A stretch of 64,000 bases of DNA from contig NC_047089.1 in assembly GCF_902459505.1 (NCBI RefSeq), positions 28,027,161 to 28,091,160 of the forward strand, written 5' to 3'. Made by a program: the position numbers and the translations under genes. Shown one piece after another: positions 32,694 to 42,779 of this stretch. The notes under the pieces were generated by a model, which was not told where the DNA came from, searched no databases, and saw only the letters and a program-made list of their open reading frames with translations. Position 1 is the first letter of the stretch. Each line of letters opens with the position of its first letter. The DNA comes from Geotrypetes seraphini (Eukaryota > Chordata > Amphibia > Gymnophiona > Dermophiidae).

Positions 32694-32742
32694 GGACCCC
32701 TGAAGAAGGTGTGTTTACCGAAACATGGACCATGTTGGGTCC
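32694..32742 (+). ncRNA. Hammerhead-ribozyme-like motif, well preserved
   Basis: Stem I GGACCC (32694-32699) pairs with GGGTCC (32737-32742), extended outside by AACC/GGTT. Core CTGAAGA (32700-32706) fits CUGANGA. Stem II is GGT/ACC with an extra A at 32707, then GAAA (32720-32723). Stem III is CATG/CATG around GAC. TT (32735-32736) follows, so the predicted cut is after 32736. It belongs to the Penelope-like type and lies about 250 bases upstream of the likely PIWIL4 promoter, on the same strand. Confidence 0.65.
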
Positions 32743-32939
32743 TTAGGTTTATTTGAAGGGTGGTATATTTTACCATCTACATTTGATACAATAATCATAG
32801 CCTGCATCTTGTACATTTAGTCTTAAGTTCTCTTTGCTTTTGTTTGTTGACGCATTTCAACTGCAGTTCTTGTTGGATTTTTTTTTTCTTTTGTTCTCTG
32901 TTATTGCTTACAACAGTAACAGAACTTCGTCTACCTGCA

Positions 32940-33317
32940 GTCGCTGTAGATCAAGCCTCGGCCAGATCGCACGCGCATTTCACTCTCTGGAGCGCGAAAT
33001 CCGGGAAGCGCAGGAGAAGCACGTGCCTCCAAAGAACCGCCACCAATTGCAACGCAGGTTGCGGAGGAGATTGCAGCTGGGCGATTTGTCAGGAGGCCAA
33101 AGGTGGAACTCCACCCGGCACGTGCTCGGCAGCAGAAGGCGTCGAAAAATGTGACAGCACGGGGTGGGCGGAGCTTGTGCGCTAGGTGTGGCGAGAAGGC
33201 GGTAGAAGGAAAGCCACGGCGGGCGAAGTTCTGTGGAGCGACAGGAGGCTGGGGTTTGGTCCTCGGGCGGAGCAAGCAAAGAGCCGTGAGGCAGTGCCGA
33301 GGCGAATCGCCCGAAAG
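32940..33317 (+). promoter_or_regulatory. PIWIL4: Probable PIWIL4 promoter and non-coding exon 1
   Basis: A CpG-dense block in an AT-rich region ends in CCGAAAG|GTGAGAGG, a consensus splice donor at 33317/33318. The next host exon on this strand (44949) carries a Piwi start codon. Sites visible: an E2F-type GCGCGAAA (32992-32999) and two CACGTG E-boxes (33020-33025, 33119-33124). The transcription start cannot be placed from sequence. Assignment to PIWIL4 is by position, strand and splice signals. Confidence 0.55.
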
Positions 33318-33620
33318 GTGAGAGGCGAGATGTTTTTCTTCGTTCTACTGCCTGGCAAAAGAGTTTCTCCGGGTACCTGGAGGTTCGACGGAGGATGTGG
33401 GCGTGATCCGAGAGGAGGGTCCTGCTGCCATGAGTGATAAGGGGGTCGTGGTTACTGGAGGAGGGACTTAGTACAGGGAGGCCTAGTGATTGGGGGAGGT
33501 ATAAGATGGTGGGAGGGACCTGTTGCAGCCAGGTGCAATGCCAGTTGGAGGTGTGATATTCGGGGAGGGACTTGGTGCACTGAGGTGTGATAAATGGTGA
33601 GGGTCTCGTGGTGGGGTGAT

Positions 33621-33953
33621 TTTTTTAACATTTTTATTTAGTTACAATAGTGTACATACATTTAATTGAAAATAACAAAATATTACAAAGAATGCACTAT
33701 CTCAGACAATAATATTATAGAATCATAGCTATACCCAACCCCTTTCAATCAATTATTAATATTGACAATATTAAACATCTTTAATATGAAGAATTAATAT
33801 CCATATTTTCAGTACCTTTCCCTACCCTACCCCCCATCCCATCCCAGATGTGTAATTAAAAAACTCAGAAGGCATTATATTATCTTTTAATGTGAAACAG
33901 CAAATAAAGCCAATGGACTCCATATTTTGTTAAATAAAACACTAAACACTAAA
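33621..33953 (-). mobile_element. LINE 3' UTR fragment
   Basis: Reading minus, AT-rich sequence ends in AATAAAAATGTTAAAAAA at 33621. The end form and strand suit an L1/Tx1-like 3' end. No coding part remains. Confidence 0.45.
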
Positions 33954-33961
33954 CCCTAAAC

Positions 33962-34134
33962 CACAGGTGTCAAAGTCGGTCCTCGAGGGCCGGAATCCAG
34001 TCGGGTTTTCAGGATTTCCCCAATGAATATGCATGAGATCTATGTGCATGCACTGCTTTCAATGCATATTCATTGGGGAAATCCTGAAAACCCGACTGGA
34101 TTACGGCCCTCGAGGAGGGACTTTGACACCCCTG
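33962..34134. mobile_element. hAT MITE with exact 8-bp TSD
   Basis: CACAGGTGTCAAAGTC and GACTTTGACACCCCTG are the ends; CCCTAAAC is duplicated at 33954-33961 and 34135-34142. The 173-bp unit is palindromic over most of its length. Confidence 0.95.
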
Positions 34135-34183
34135 CCCTAAACATTCTGGGTTCATTCTCTCATATCTATATGTATTACATACA

Positions 34184-34238
34184 TTTGTCCACCAAAATGT
34201 ATAATTTAATGGTTAAATTATACATTTTGGTGGACAAA
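34184..34238. repeat. Perfect 26-bp hairpin
   Basis: Arms 34184-34209 and 34213-34238 are exact reverse complements with a 3-base loop. Each arm contains GTCCACCAAAATGTATAA or its complement. It lies 50 bases beyond the MITE. Confidence 0.8.
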
Positions 34239-34360
34239 TTTAACCTGTCATGATTTTTCCAGTTTGTTGTGATCATTTGAACTGCAATTCCTGTTAAAAT
34301 CAAGAAAAGACGGTGGGGTGAGGTTTGATGGGTGGGATATATTCAGGGAGTGGCCTAGTG

Positions 34361-34543
34361 CAGGGGGTAAGCAATTCCGGTCCTCGAGAGCCAGGTCAGG
34401 TTTTCAGGATATCCACAATGAATATGTATGAGATGGATTTGCATGCACTGCCTCCTTGAGATGCAGATCTATCTCATGCATATTTATTGTGGATAGCCTG
34501 AAAACTTGACCTGGCTCTCGAGGACCAGAATTTCCTACCTCTG
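34361..34543. mobile_element. hAT MITE with exact 8-bp TSD
   Basis: GCCTAGTG is duplicated at 34353-34360 and 34544-34551. The unit is a palindrome built on CCTCGAGAGCCAGGTCAGG and CATGAGATGGATTTGCATG. It is a relative of the copy at 33962. Confidence 0.95.
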
Positions 34544-34914
34544 GCCTAGTGCAATGAGATGCGATGGTAGATGATAAAAATGATACCTAGGGAGCATTCG
34601 GTGCAGTGAAGTGCTGTGGCAGATGGAAAGCGATATAGGGTAGGGTTCCTGGTGCAGTGAGGTGTGATATTCAGTAAGGGTCCTGGTGCAGTAAGTTGCA
34701 ATGGACAGTGTGATATCTAGGGAGAGAACTGGTACAGTGAAGCAGTGGCGTACCTAGGGTATGTGGCACCCGGGGCCCATCATTTTTTGACACCCCCCCC
34801 CCCCCCATGGAAAAATTTTTTTTTTTTTTTTTTTTGCAATAACCATGAAATGGAATAAATGGTCAGAATAGAAACAGGCAGTGAAAATTTTCTTTTATTG
34901 AACCTCATTTATGT

Positions 34915-35245
34915 AACCATTATTCCAAACATAACATAACATAAATTATGTCGGAATTGTCATGACATCAGAAGTACATATGGAGTAGTTGCAGGTGATG
35001 CTTGGGACAGTTCTGATTATGTTAGTTTGGTTTTATGTGTTTTTTGAATAGAAGGGTTTTTATTTCTTTTTTTAAAGGTTTTGTAGTTTGTGGTCGAGGT
35101 CAATAGGTTGTAGAGTTGGGGGTCAAGTGTTGCAGCTCGAATGGCTAGGAGGTTGTCGAACAGTTTTTTTCTTTTGACGTTTTTGGTTGGAGGGTGTGTG
35201 AATGGTGCGTGAGTTCTCCTATGTCTGTTTGAAGTGGATTGAATT
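34915..35245 (-). mobile_element. L2-like LINE tail
   Basis: The minus strand matches the 3' region of 7700-8452 (for example 'aaaacccttctattcaaa') and ends in an (ATGTT)-type tail at 34930. Confidence 0.55.
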
Positions 35246-35392
35246 ATTTAGCTGAAGAAATTAGTTACCCCCCCATTCCACACACATTAATTCTCTTCCA
35301 TTTTTGTTCCCATTATAAAAAAACACTGATAAGTTCCCAGGAAAAAAATACATTAAAATAAGAAGTGAAAACAAAGGCCCCTACAGATGAGA

Positions 35393-36660
35393 ACATAACA
35401 TAAGAATAGCCTAACTGGGTCACACCAATGGTCCATCATGCCCAGTAGCCCATTCTCATGGTAGCCAATAGTGCTGCCCGATTCAGAGAAAAATATTTCA
35501 TTCGATTCGATTCACCCTGTTGAATCGATTTTTCGATTAGATTCACTGTTAATGACACCGCTTTTTAAGTTTAAACAAAGTATAACAATAAATTTCACAA
35601 CAACAATAAATTTCACAAAGTACTTAAAAAAAAAAAATCACATTTTTCCATTAAAGCAGTTCTGGAGACATTTGCTTGAACAGTCTTTTTTCCCAGTCCA
35701 TAAGCAAGCAATATGAAAAAGATTTCCTTAATTATCTACTCAAACATTTTTGCTATTTACTTTCATTGTACCTAGACTATTATTCAGTAGAAAAAATTTA
35801 GTTTGTTCAATCAAGCAGAACATTCACTCATAGAAGTCCAATGTCCACACAGGATTTGATTGAACAAACCATATTTTTTCTACTGAATAATAGTTTAGGT
35901 ATACTGAATAGCAAAAATGTTAAAGCCACACAGAAAAGCAGTAAAAGTCAATAGGTTCTCCAAGTGGGAACAACCTGATGTCTCAGCACTTGAGGAAAAG
36001 ACCACGTAATAATGTTTATAAGATAAATCATATAAATGATTATACTGAAGCAGGGTGTCCTCAGCGTGAGAGGTAAGCGAGAGGAGAGAATTCTCCAGTG
36101 CTTTACACAATAAGGCTCCTCTGCCTGCAGTGCACACCATCATAGGACACCTCAGGTGTGCTCAAATTAATCAATGTGATAAATTAAACAGTGATAAACA
36201 ATTGGTCAATCACAAGAGTGCAAGATCAAACAGGTTGTTCCCACTCAGAGAACCTATTGACTTTACTGCTTTTCTGTGTGAGTAGATAATTAAGCAAATT
36301 TCTGATAGCCTACAGAACTGATTCTCACCTTCCATCCCCAGCCCCCAAGACTTACCAGACCCCCCCTGCCGATGCATTTACTTACTGCCTGAACTGGATA
36401 TTAAATCGTGGGGAAGAGAGGAGAAATGCGGGGAAAGAGCCAGCCAAAACTAGTATTTGTTGCTGCTGAGTGCACCAATCCAGGGCAAGCAGACGCTTCC
36501 CCCATGTCTTAATAACAGACAATGGACTTTTCCTCCAGGAATTTGTCCAAACCTTTCTTAAAACCAGCTACGCTATCTACTTTTAACATAACTTCTGGCC
36601 ACTTCATTTTTAAGCTTAGATCTTTCCTTCCAAACAGAGACCTTGCTAGATGTCAAATAC
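35393..36660 (-). mobile_element. CR1 3' end split by a hAT-derived insert
   Basis: 35393-35468 (TTATGTTATGTTCTC tail in minus, 'ggtcacaccaatggtcc') continues at about 36470-36660 ('ccagggcaagcagacgcttccccc', 'ggaatttgtccaaacc'). Both are consecutive parts of a CR1 3' region. The insert starts at 35469 with AGTGCTGCCCGATTC. Confidence 0.6.
35728..36292. repeat. Nested inverted repeats
   Basis: Three pairs are visible: TTATCTACTCA/TGAGTAGATAA (about 35731 and 36280); CTATTATTCAGTAGAAAAAA and its complement (about 35777 and 35875); and CAATAGGTTCTC...GGGAACAACCTG and its complement (about 35950 and 36233). The block probably belongs to the AGTGCTGCCC element. Confidence 0.55.
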
Positions 36661-36664
36661 AGCA

Positions 36665-37195
36665 CAAGGTAACTTCACATGGACTTAACTGTGCAGGAAA
36701 TGAATCTCCTCATACACCCACCATATAGTGCAAAAATGTGCAAAGGTCTGTTTTTTTCTTTCGATCACTACATAGCCTAATGCCACACAAGCAGCGCTGT
36801 TACAAACATATTCTGAAGGTCAATGCTAAGGTTGACAAAGTTTCCTTCCTTGGACCAGAAGGAGATACTGACAAACCACTGGAAGAGATTCTAAAACAAC
36901 TACCCAGAAATAACACCCAAAGACCCACTCAGTGTGTGAACCAGTTGAGTGGAGTGGACTAACTGGGGGTGGAAATGGGCCCAGAGTTTGCTCAGCAGAA
37001 TTTCCCAGACTACCTCTTCCTCTCAACACACTGACATGCTACCACCACCACCAACATTAGGAACACCTCACCGAGTATGCCAGCAATGCTTATAAACTTT
37101 ATAAAACACATTATTATATTTTCTTATAAAGCATATATTTTAACTGAACTCAGCCTTGCCATTCACAAAAATAGAAAAGTTCCCATTTCAAGCTG
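36665..37195. other. No gene seen
   Basis: Unassigned sequence within the composite hAT element. Short frames on both strands show no domain. Confidence 0.3.
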
Positions 37196-37734
37196 TCTCA
37201 TGTACACTTTTCAAATCTAACATATTGTAATCACAAAACAGAAAATAAAATTATTTTTTCTACCTTTTGTTCTCTGATCAATATTCAAATCTTGTTGGTC
37301 CCAGGCTCTTGTTGTCTTGCTTGCCAGGGTCTCCTTTCTCCGTGCTAACCATCCGTCTGCCATCTCTGTTCTCCCCTTCCGTTTCCCTTCCCTCTCCCGG
37401 AGATCTGGCATCTTTCCTTTTTTTTGTCTCCATCCACAGATTCACCTTTTCTCAACTCCCCACCACCCCAGGATCCACCATCTCTCCCTTTCTGTTCCCA
37501 ACTATCCTCCTATCCAGTATCTCTATCCCCCCTCCACACCATCCCCTGTTTCCAAGTTCTCTCCCTTTCTGTTCCTTCCCTCCCTAAATCCCATTATGCA
37601 CCATCTCTCTCCCACTCCTCTGTTTTTAGACCCATTATTTCTAACCCCCAAAGTCTGGCATATGCACGTATCTTTGAACTCCCCCTTCCCTCTCTCCCTC
37701 TGTGTACTTTTACACCAGGACCCCCCTCCCCCGA

Positions 37735-38760
37735 AGGTCTGTCCCCCCTCAGAAGGGCTACACCCCACCCCTGAAGACCTGCACCCCCCGAAGGACTTTA
37801 CCTCCCACCCGAAGGTCTGTCCCCCTCTGAACGCCTAAACCCCACCCCTGAAGGCCTGCACCCTCCCCGAAGGATTGTACCCCCCACCCGAAGGTCTGTC
37901 CCCCCCTGAAGGCCTGCACCCATCCCGAAGGCCTGCACCCACCCCGAATGCCTGCACCCACCCCGAAGGCCTGCACCCACCCTGAAGGCCTGCACCCCCG
38001 AAGGCCTGTCCCCCCCCCTTGAAGGCCTGACCCCCCCTTGAAGGCCTGCCTGCTTGTCCCCCCTTGAAGGCCTATCCCCCCTTAAAGGTCTGCCTGTCCC
38101 ACCCCCTTGTAGGCCTGTCCCCCCTTAAAGGTCTGCCTGTCCCACCCCCTTGTAGGCCTTTCCCCCCTTGAAGGCCTGACCCCCCCTTGAAGGCCTGCCT
38201 GCTTGTCCCCCCTTGAAGGCCTGTCCCCCCCCTTGAAGGCCTGCACCCCCCCTTGAAGGTTGGCACCCCCCCAAAGGCCTGCACCCCCTTGAAGGCCTGT
38301 CCCACCCCCTTGTAGGCCTGTCCCCCCCTTGAAGGCCTGCCTGCCTGTCCCCCCCTTGAAGGCCTGCACCCCCTTGAAGGTCTGCACCCCCCCCCCGTAG
38401 GCCTGCCCCCCCCCGAAGGCCTGTCCCCCCCCTTGAAGGCCTGCCTGCCTGTCCCCCCCTTGAAGGCCTGCACCCCCTTGAAGGTCGGCACCCCCCCTGA
38501 AGGCATGCACCCCCCCTGAAGGCCTGTCCCCCCTTGAAGGCCTGTCCCCCCCCCTTGTAGGCCTGCACCCCCTTGTAGGCCTGTCCCCCCCCCCTTGTAG
38601 GCCTGTCCCCCCCTTGAAGGCCTGCCTGCCTGTCCCCCCCTTGAAGGCCTGCACCCCCTTGAAGGTCTGCACCCCCCCCCGAAGACCTGCACCCCCCCTT
38701 GAAGGCCTGCCTGCCTGCCTGTCACCCCCCTCCCCCTTGAAAGTCTGCCTGCCCGCCCGC
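37735..38760. repeat. C-rich minisatellite, about 1 kb
   Basis: Units of about 17-25 bases, core CCCCCCTTGAAGGCCTG, repeat dozens of times, with higher-order blocks marked by GCCTGCCTG. Minus-strand glycine-rich frames up to 249 codons (38082-38831) are pure artefacts of it. Confidence 0.9.
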
Positions 38761-38935
38761 CCGCCCCACCCTGAAGGCCTGATGCCCCGACCCACCCCGA
38801 AGGACCATTCGCCCCCCTGGCCTCCCCGCACTACCTATGAAGCAGCCGCAGCAGGATCGCGACGTCAGCTATCTTTGCGCTGCTTAGGAGCTGCTTCCTG
38901 CGCCGGGCTACCTTAAGCTACTGCCCCCCCCACGC

Positions 38936-39200
38936 CCGAAGGACCGCTCGCCCCACTGACCTTCCAGCACACCTATGAAGCAGCCCGCAGCAGGATCGCG
39001 ACGTCAGCAATCCCTCAGCTGCTTGGGCGCTGCTTCCTGCGCCGCGGTCCCGCCCCCTCCTCTGACGTCAGAGGAGGGACGGGACCGCGGCGCAGGAAGC
39101 AGCGCCCAAGCAGCTGAGGGATTGCTGACGTCGCGATCCTGCTGCGGGCTGCTTCATAGGTGTGCTGGAAGGTCAGTGGGGCGAGCGGTCCTTCGGGCGT
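38936..39200. repeat. CpG-rich palindrome
   Basis: Near-perfect mirror arms centred on CTCTGACGTCAGAG (about 39066), reaching CCGAAGGACCGCTCGCCCC on the left and its complement on the right. The same module occurs at 16177-16415. Confidence 0.85.
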
Positions 39201-39376
39201 GGGGGGGGACTGAGCGGCAAGGCCGGGAACACCCCCTCAGGGCTGGTACCCGGGGCAGCTCGCCCCCCCCGCCCCCCCCTAGGTACGCCACTGCAGTGAA
39301 GTATGATGGCTGGTGGTGATGTTATATTGGGTGAGAGAACTGGTGCAGTGAGGTGTGATGGCTGTTGGAGGTATGA

Positions 39377-39545
39377 TATATGGAGATAAGAACATAAGAA
39401 TTGCCACTGCTGGGTCAGACCAATGGTTCATCCTGCCCAGCAGTCCGCTCACGCGGCAGCCCCAAGGTCAAGACCAGTGCTCCAAATGAGTCCAGTCTCA
39501 CCAGTTTAGCATGAACTTGTCCAACTTTGTCTTGAAACCTTGGAG
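39377..39545 (-). mobile_element. CR1 3' end
   Basis: Minus strand: 'ggacaagttcatgctaaac ... gaccttggggctgc ... cattggtctgacccagca' and the final TTCTTATGTTCTTA tail are CR1 3' sequence. Confidence 0.7.
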
Positions 39546-40139
39546 GTCTAGAGATGTAGTGAAGTGTAATGAAATGGGCAGTGAGGCAGGTTGGTAAGTG
39601 GAAAAGTGATAGCTGGGGAGGCTTTAGTACAGTAGCCGGTGGAAAATTGATGGGGGGGGGGTTACTGGTGCTATATGGGGGGGTTTACTGGTGCATATGA
39701 GGTGTGATAGCAAGTGAAGGTGTGATATTGGACAAGGGCCCTAGTTTAGTGAGATGAAATGGCAGGCAGTAATGTGATATTCATGGAGGGACCTCGTGCA
39801 ATGAGATGTGATGTATGGAAAAGTGATATATCCAGAGAAGAATCTAATGCAATGAAGTGCAATGGCAGGTAGAGGTGTGATATTTGGTGCGAAACATGGT
39901 GTAGTGAGGTGCGATATCCAGGGAAGGACCTGGTAGAGTGAGGTGTGATAGATGGGGAAGGACCTGGTGTTCCAAAGTCAGCGATTCTCTATCATCGCTA
40001 AAATGGTTTTGACTGGTTTATCGAGGATCGGATTTGCTGACCTAATGCACAAAATTGCTCACCAAGTGGTTTTGTGCATGATCGCTCATTCTCTGATCCG
40101 GCCATGCAAATAAGGGGGCGTGATAGGACAGAGTACGGT

Positions 40140-40305
40140 ATTGGGGTTCAAGAAGGGATTGAACAATTTTCTGCTAGAAAAGGGGATAGAGGGGTATAGA
40201 TAGAATATTATTACACAGGTCCTGGACCTGTTGGGCCGCCGCATGAGCAGACTGCTAGGCATGATGGACCTCGGGTCTGACCCAGCGGAGGCACTGCTTA
40301 TGTTT
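40140..40305 (+). mobile_element. CR1 3' end
   Basis: GGGCCGCCGCATGAGCAGAC followed by GATGGACCTCGGGTCTGACC and TTATGTTTTTA matches the 3' UTR of the copy at 26430-26833. Confidence 0.7.
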
Positions 40306-40309
40306 TTAA

Positions 40310-40960
40310 TATTGAAATCCTATTACTAGCAAATCCAACACAAGCCCTTCGAATACCCAAATAATACAAAACTACACTTCCGACTTGGTTTTCAGCACAG
40401 TGCAATACCTCATGAAAAACCAATAGATTCCTTTCTTGAGAAAACAATATGTGTTGATACAGTTACAGGGGTCCAAATACAAAGCTAGATGGCCCACAAA
40501 TAGCACTTCATCACTGCTTTTTCCTTGAAAATTATCTAGAGGAGGAAAAAGCCTCAGATCCCTTCCTCCACCAAACCAATAACTCAGGTTGAAATAACAG
40601 ATGGAGATTCACTGGGGTACAGTTAAATCACTGGTATAAAAAACCTCCTCAATAATATTTCAAAACTGGAAAAAGCCTTGTGCAATGCAAGTGGACTGTA
40701 GATCATTAGAGAACACAACCCCACTTGGGAACAGAGGAGTACACCGCACATCGACGATGGCCAGCGTTTCGCTATTTATAGCTGCCTCAGGATGTAAAGC
40801 GGCGATTAGTTTCTCAGATTGATACTATGATTCAACATGGCGGCTTAATATTGAAATGCCATGTAAACTAACAGAGTGATTGATGCTCTAACATGGTTTA
40901 CTGATGCACAAAAAAAAGTGATCGCATGTAGTGATCTGAAAAAAGTGACTGGTCAAGACT
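40310..40960. other. Penelope-like remnant with decayed hammerhead
   Basis: At about 40751-40792 (minus) the string CCTGAGGCAGCT ataa ATAGCGAAACGCTGG has the order core, stem II (GCT/AGC), GAAA. The core is CTGAGGC rather than CUGANGA, so it should be inactive. Nothing else is recognised in this stretch. Confidence 0.35.
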
Positions 40961-40969
40961 AGTTGCTTA

Positions 40970-42100
40970 CCTGTCCTACCCATAGTTCAGCCCTGAAATT
41001 AATATCACAACATAGCACAGATGCTGTGCGTGTGTTACACATGCACAATATCTGCCCCATTAAAAAAAAAAAAAAGTGAGCTGAGCTGAGCCATCCGATG
41101 ATGAGCTGTTGTATCCCCCGCCCCACGATAACAACCGCAGGTCCCCAAACCCCCTGACAATGATGGCCTCCCCGTGACAGTGATGTGCCCAGAGAGACAG
41201 GAGGAAAGCCTCCCCTTGCCAGGACCCCCACCATGCCAGGTCCCCCCCCCCCCCCGAGCCATCCCTTCCCTTTTCCTGTTCCCCTTTGTTAAAAAAAATT
41301 TGGCAAGAAGGATTCCCACTCCCTCCTGCCATGATGCCCCCTGCCCCCCACTCCCTCACCCCCCCCCCTGAACCAGGAGAGAGGGGTCTTAGGCATCCAA
41401 GCCAATCGGGACCTTAGGCCCCTCCCAGTGCAATTCAGAATGCACCGGGAAGGGGAAGGCCTGCCATTTTGTAGTGGCGGCCTGCAGAGCAGGAGAGACT
41501 GGGCATCCCTTCTGCTGTCATCAAATTACTAAGGTACATGGATGGACCATTCAGGTCTTTATCTGCCATCATCTACTATGTTACTATGTTACAGGGGGGG
41601 GGCAGGGACAGGAGGGAGTAGGCATCCCTCCTGTTGATCTTCAATTGGGGGGTCGGTTTGGGAATGTCAGGGGTTCGGGAGGGCAGAGACCAGTGGCAGG
41701 AGGGAATGGGCATCCTTCCTGCCAATCGCAGTGTTGGCGGAGGGAGGGACTGTCATTGGGGAGTGGTCTTTTTTATGGGGGCAGATATTGTGACATCTGT
41801 GCCATTAATTTAAAAAAAAAAAAAAAAAAAAGCCCCAACAGCTGAGTGACAAGAGGCTGCTTTGGGGCTTCCTCTCCTACTCAGCTATTCAGTCTTCCCT
41901 AAACCAGCTCTGCGCATTTGTCAGTCGCTCTCTGTTGCTCTCACAACAACTGATCAGATGGGATTCCGGTGAGCCTCCATGCAAATCATTTGCATGGAAA
42001 CTTGTTGGAACATCAGTCATTGTTCCAGGGTTGGCTAAAAAATCAGCCAACAGCGAATCACACTGTCTTAACAACTATGTATTGTGCATTTAGCCCCTGG
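40970..42100. repeat. Palindromic repeat block with a CR1 tail
   Basis: CAATATCTGCCCCATTAAAA (about 41045) and ATGGGGGCAGATATTG (about 41776) mirror each other, each beside a poly-A run. A CR1 3' end (GGATGGACCATTCAGGTC ... CTATGTTACTATGTTAC) lies at about 41530-41592. No gene is seen. Confidence 0.4.
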
Positions 42101-42779
42101 TGCAGTATTCAGCATGTTTGGGAATAGATCTACTCAGGTGAGATGGAACGATGGTTAGATGGGGCTTGGCACAAGAAGGTAAAATAGAGGATGAGAGCAT
42201 TGTAACTGCAGAAACATGCCAGCTATTAACACACTTCTTTCCTATCTTCTGATCCAGAAATAAAACCTTGTATCAATCAGAAATGAGAACCTATCCACAA
42301 AAAGGTTTTGAATTATAGCAAGATCCCACTTTTTTATGGGGGGAGGAGGTGATGATTGATGTAACATGATTTTTGTTCCTGGGCAGTAAGTGTAATAATT
42401 GCTCATGCCTTAAAAATATAGAAAATATTATTTCCATAAAACTGCTTTTGTGACTAGGAGAGTCAAATTTTGCAGTTTACCTATTTAAAACGTGTAGATG
42501 CCGAATTTTCATCTGTTCATTTTTATAGTCATGAAAAACAACATATGAATCACAATTAACATCTATTTATATTATTTATTTATTTATAAGTTTAAACATA
42601 ATATCAAGCATTAAACGTGTACAGAAAAGAAATCAAGCCTGATACATTCTACAACAATGCCAAAGGAAATAGACTGTTATACAAATATGTTCATAATAAT
42701 ACATAAACATTTTAGTGGCTTAACTTTACTCAAGTCCTCTATTTGTATTGAAATTATATAAAGATGACCACAGAAGATT

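Larger units (their letters stand above)
34743..39293. mobile_element. Composite hAT element (CAGTGGCGTACC), 4.55 kb
   Basis: CAGTGGCGTACCTAGGG and CCCTAGGTACGCCACTG are perfect inverted ends. CAGTGAAG is duplicated at 34735-34742 and 39294-39301, so the ends moved together. No hAT transposase was recognised. Inside, in order: an L2-like LINE tail (minus), a CR1 3' end split by the left end of an AGTGCTGCCC hAT element, inverted repeats, a block shared with 27110-27620, about 1 kb of minisatellite and a CpG-rich palindrome. It lies in PIWIL4 intron 1. Confidence 0.85.

Noticed and set aside
35960-36010. CTGATG...GAGGAAA resembling a hammerhead
   Set aside because: Core lacks the required GA after CUGAU and the stems do not pair well.
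38072-38831. Glycine-rich frames of 147-249 codons
   Set aside because: Translation of a minisatellite open in several frames at once.
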